Source of the DNA: Candidatus Hydrogenedentota bacterium
Lineage (GTDB): Bacteria > Hydrogenedentota > Hydrogenedentia > Hydrogenedentales > SLHB01
Length of the DNA: 13,262 nt
Reading direction: 5' to 3'
Assembly: GCA_007130675.1 (NCBI GenBank)
Contig: SLSB01000376.1
Span: 1-13,262, forward strand
Positions 13,209-13,262 of the stretch are shown here, one piece after another. A model generated the notes under the pieces. It made no database searches. It saw nothing but the letters and a program-made list of their open reading frames with translations, and was not told the origin of the DNA. The position numbers were made by a program, and so were the translations under genes. Positions within the stretch are counted from its first letter, which is position 1. Each line of letters begins with the position of its first letter.

Positions 13209-13262
13209 TCAGGCCCCATTGACCTCGTGGGCTTCGTCGAGCATGGCGAGGTAGGTTTCAAC
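13209..13262 (-). CDS. C-terminus of an unidentified minus-strand protein, cut by the window edge
   Basis: Seventeen codons (VETYLAMLDEAHEVNGA) followed by TGA at 13209-13211. Codon third positions are mostly G or C, as in the neighbouring genes, and the segment reads as a plausible amphipathic C-terminal helix. The terminator at 13118-13156 lies where this gene would end. It is too short to assign to a family. Confidence 0.4.
   Translation of the reverse strand, partial: VETYLAMLDEAHEVNGA

Noticed and set aside
12503..13261. A 252-codon minus-strand open frame opposite the pseudopilin gene
   Set aside because: It overlaps the whole C-terminal half of the pseudopilin and runs through the strong terminator; Arg/Pro-rich shadow composition.

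Overview
The window (roughly 55-60% G+C by eye) most resembles a diderm bacterium of the planctomycete / Lentisphaerae / Candidatus Hydrogenedentes kind. The pointers are a prepilin-like protein with the C-terminal H-X(9-10)-DG signature, a GntR regulator fused to a LacI-type sensor, a UAP-type nucleotidyltransferase resembling the eukaryotic enzyme, a DUF1573 protein, and Pal/CpoB, which imply an outer membrane. The lineage is inferred from gene style only. I saw no tRNA, rRNA, CRISPR array, insertion sequence or phage gene.

Layout: (1) 1-2387, plus strand: a 5'-truncated PhoD-like metallophosphatase followed after 18 nt by a secreted BNR/sialidase-like protein. (2) 2498-7713, minus strand, read right to left: pal and cpoB from a good sigma70 promoter; a GC hairpin; then a BadF/N-acetylglucosamine-kinase-like ASKHA kinase; a DUF1573 membrane-anchored protein 3 nt behind it; and, after a 102-nt gap with its own TATAAT box, a UDP-N-acetylhexosamine pyrophosphorylase-like gene. 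(3) 7937-8890, plus: a lipoprotein alpha/beta hydrolase, divergent from pal. (4) 8901-9899, minus: a soluble Hanks-type Ser/Thr kinase converging on the hydrolase. (5) 9900-10329: a 430-nt gene-free stretch rich in nested inverted repeats. (6) 10330-10740, plus: a DUF2784-like small membrane protein. (7) 10929-13057, plus: a GntR/LacI-type regulator and a prepilin-like protein, closed by a strong bidirectional-looking terminator, with the last 17 codons of a minus-strand gene at the right edge.

The left and centre form an envelope and amino-sugar neighbourhood. Pal and CpoB tether and constrict the envelope, the ASKHA kinase may phosphorylate salvaged amino sugar, and the UAP-like enzyme would make the UDP-amino sugar for wall or polysaccharide synthesis. 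The right end is a regulator plus surface/pilin-like pair of a kind common in polysaccharide-degrading relatives.

No gene is clearly of a new class. The points most worth a second look are non-coding. One is a hairpin before the ASKHA kinase whose loop and 3' arm can each pair with the ribosome-binding region downstream. Another is the nested-stem region at 9942-10116. A third is start codons sitting directly behind -10 boxes, which suggests leaderless transcripts. The last is a perfect dyad between the divergent pal and hydrolase promoters. All structures were found by eye, with no folding energy or alignment behind them.
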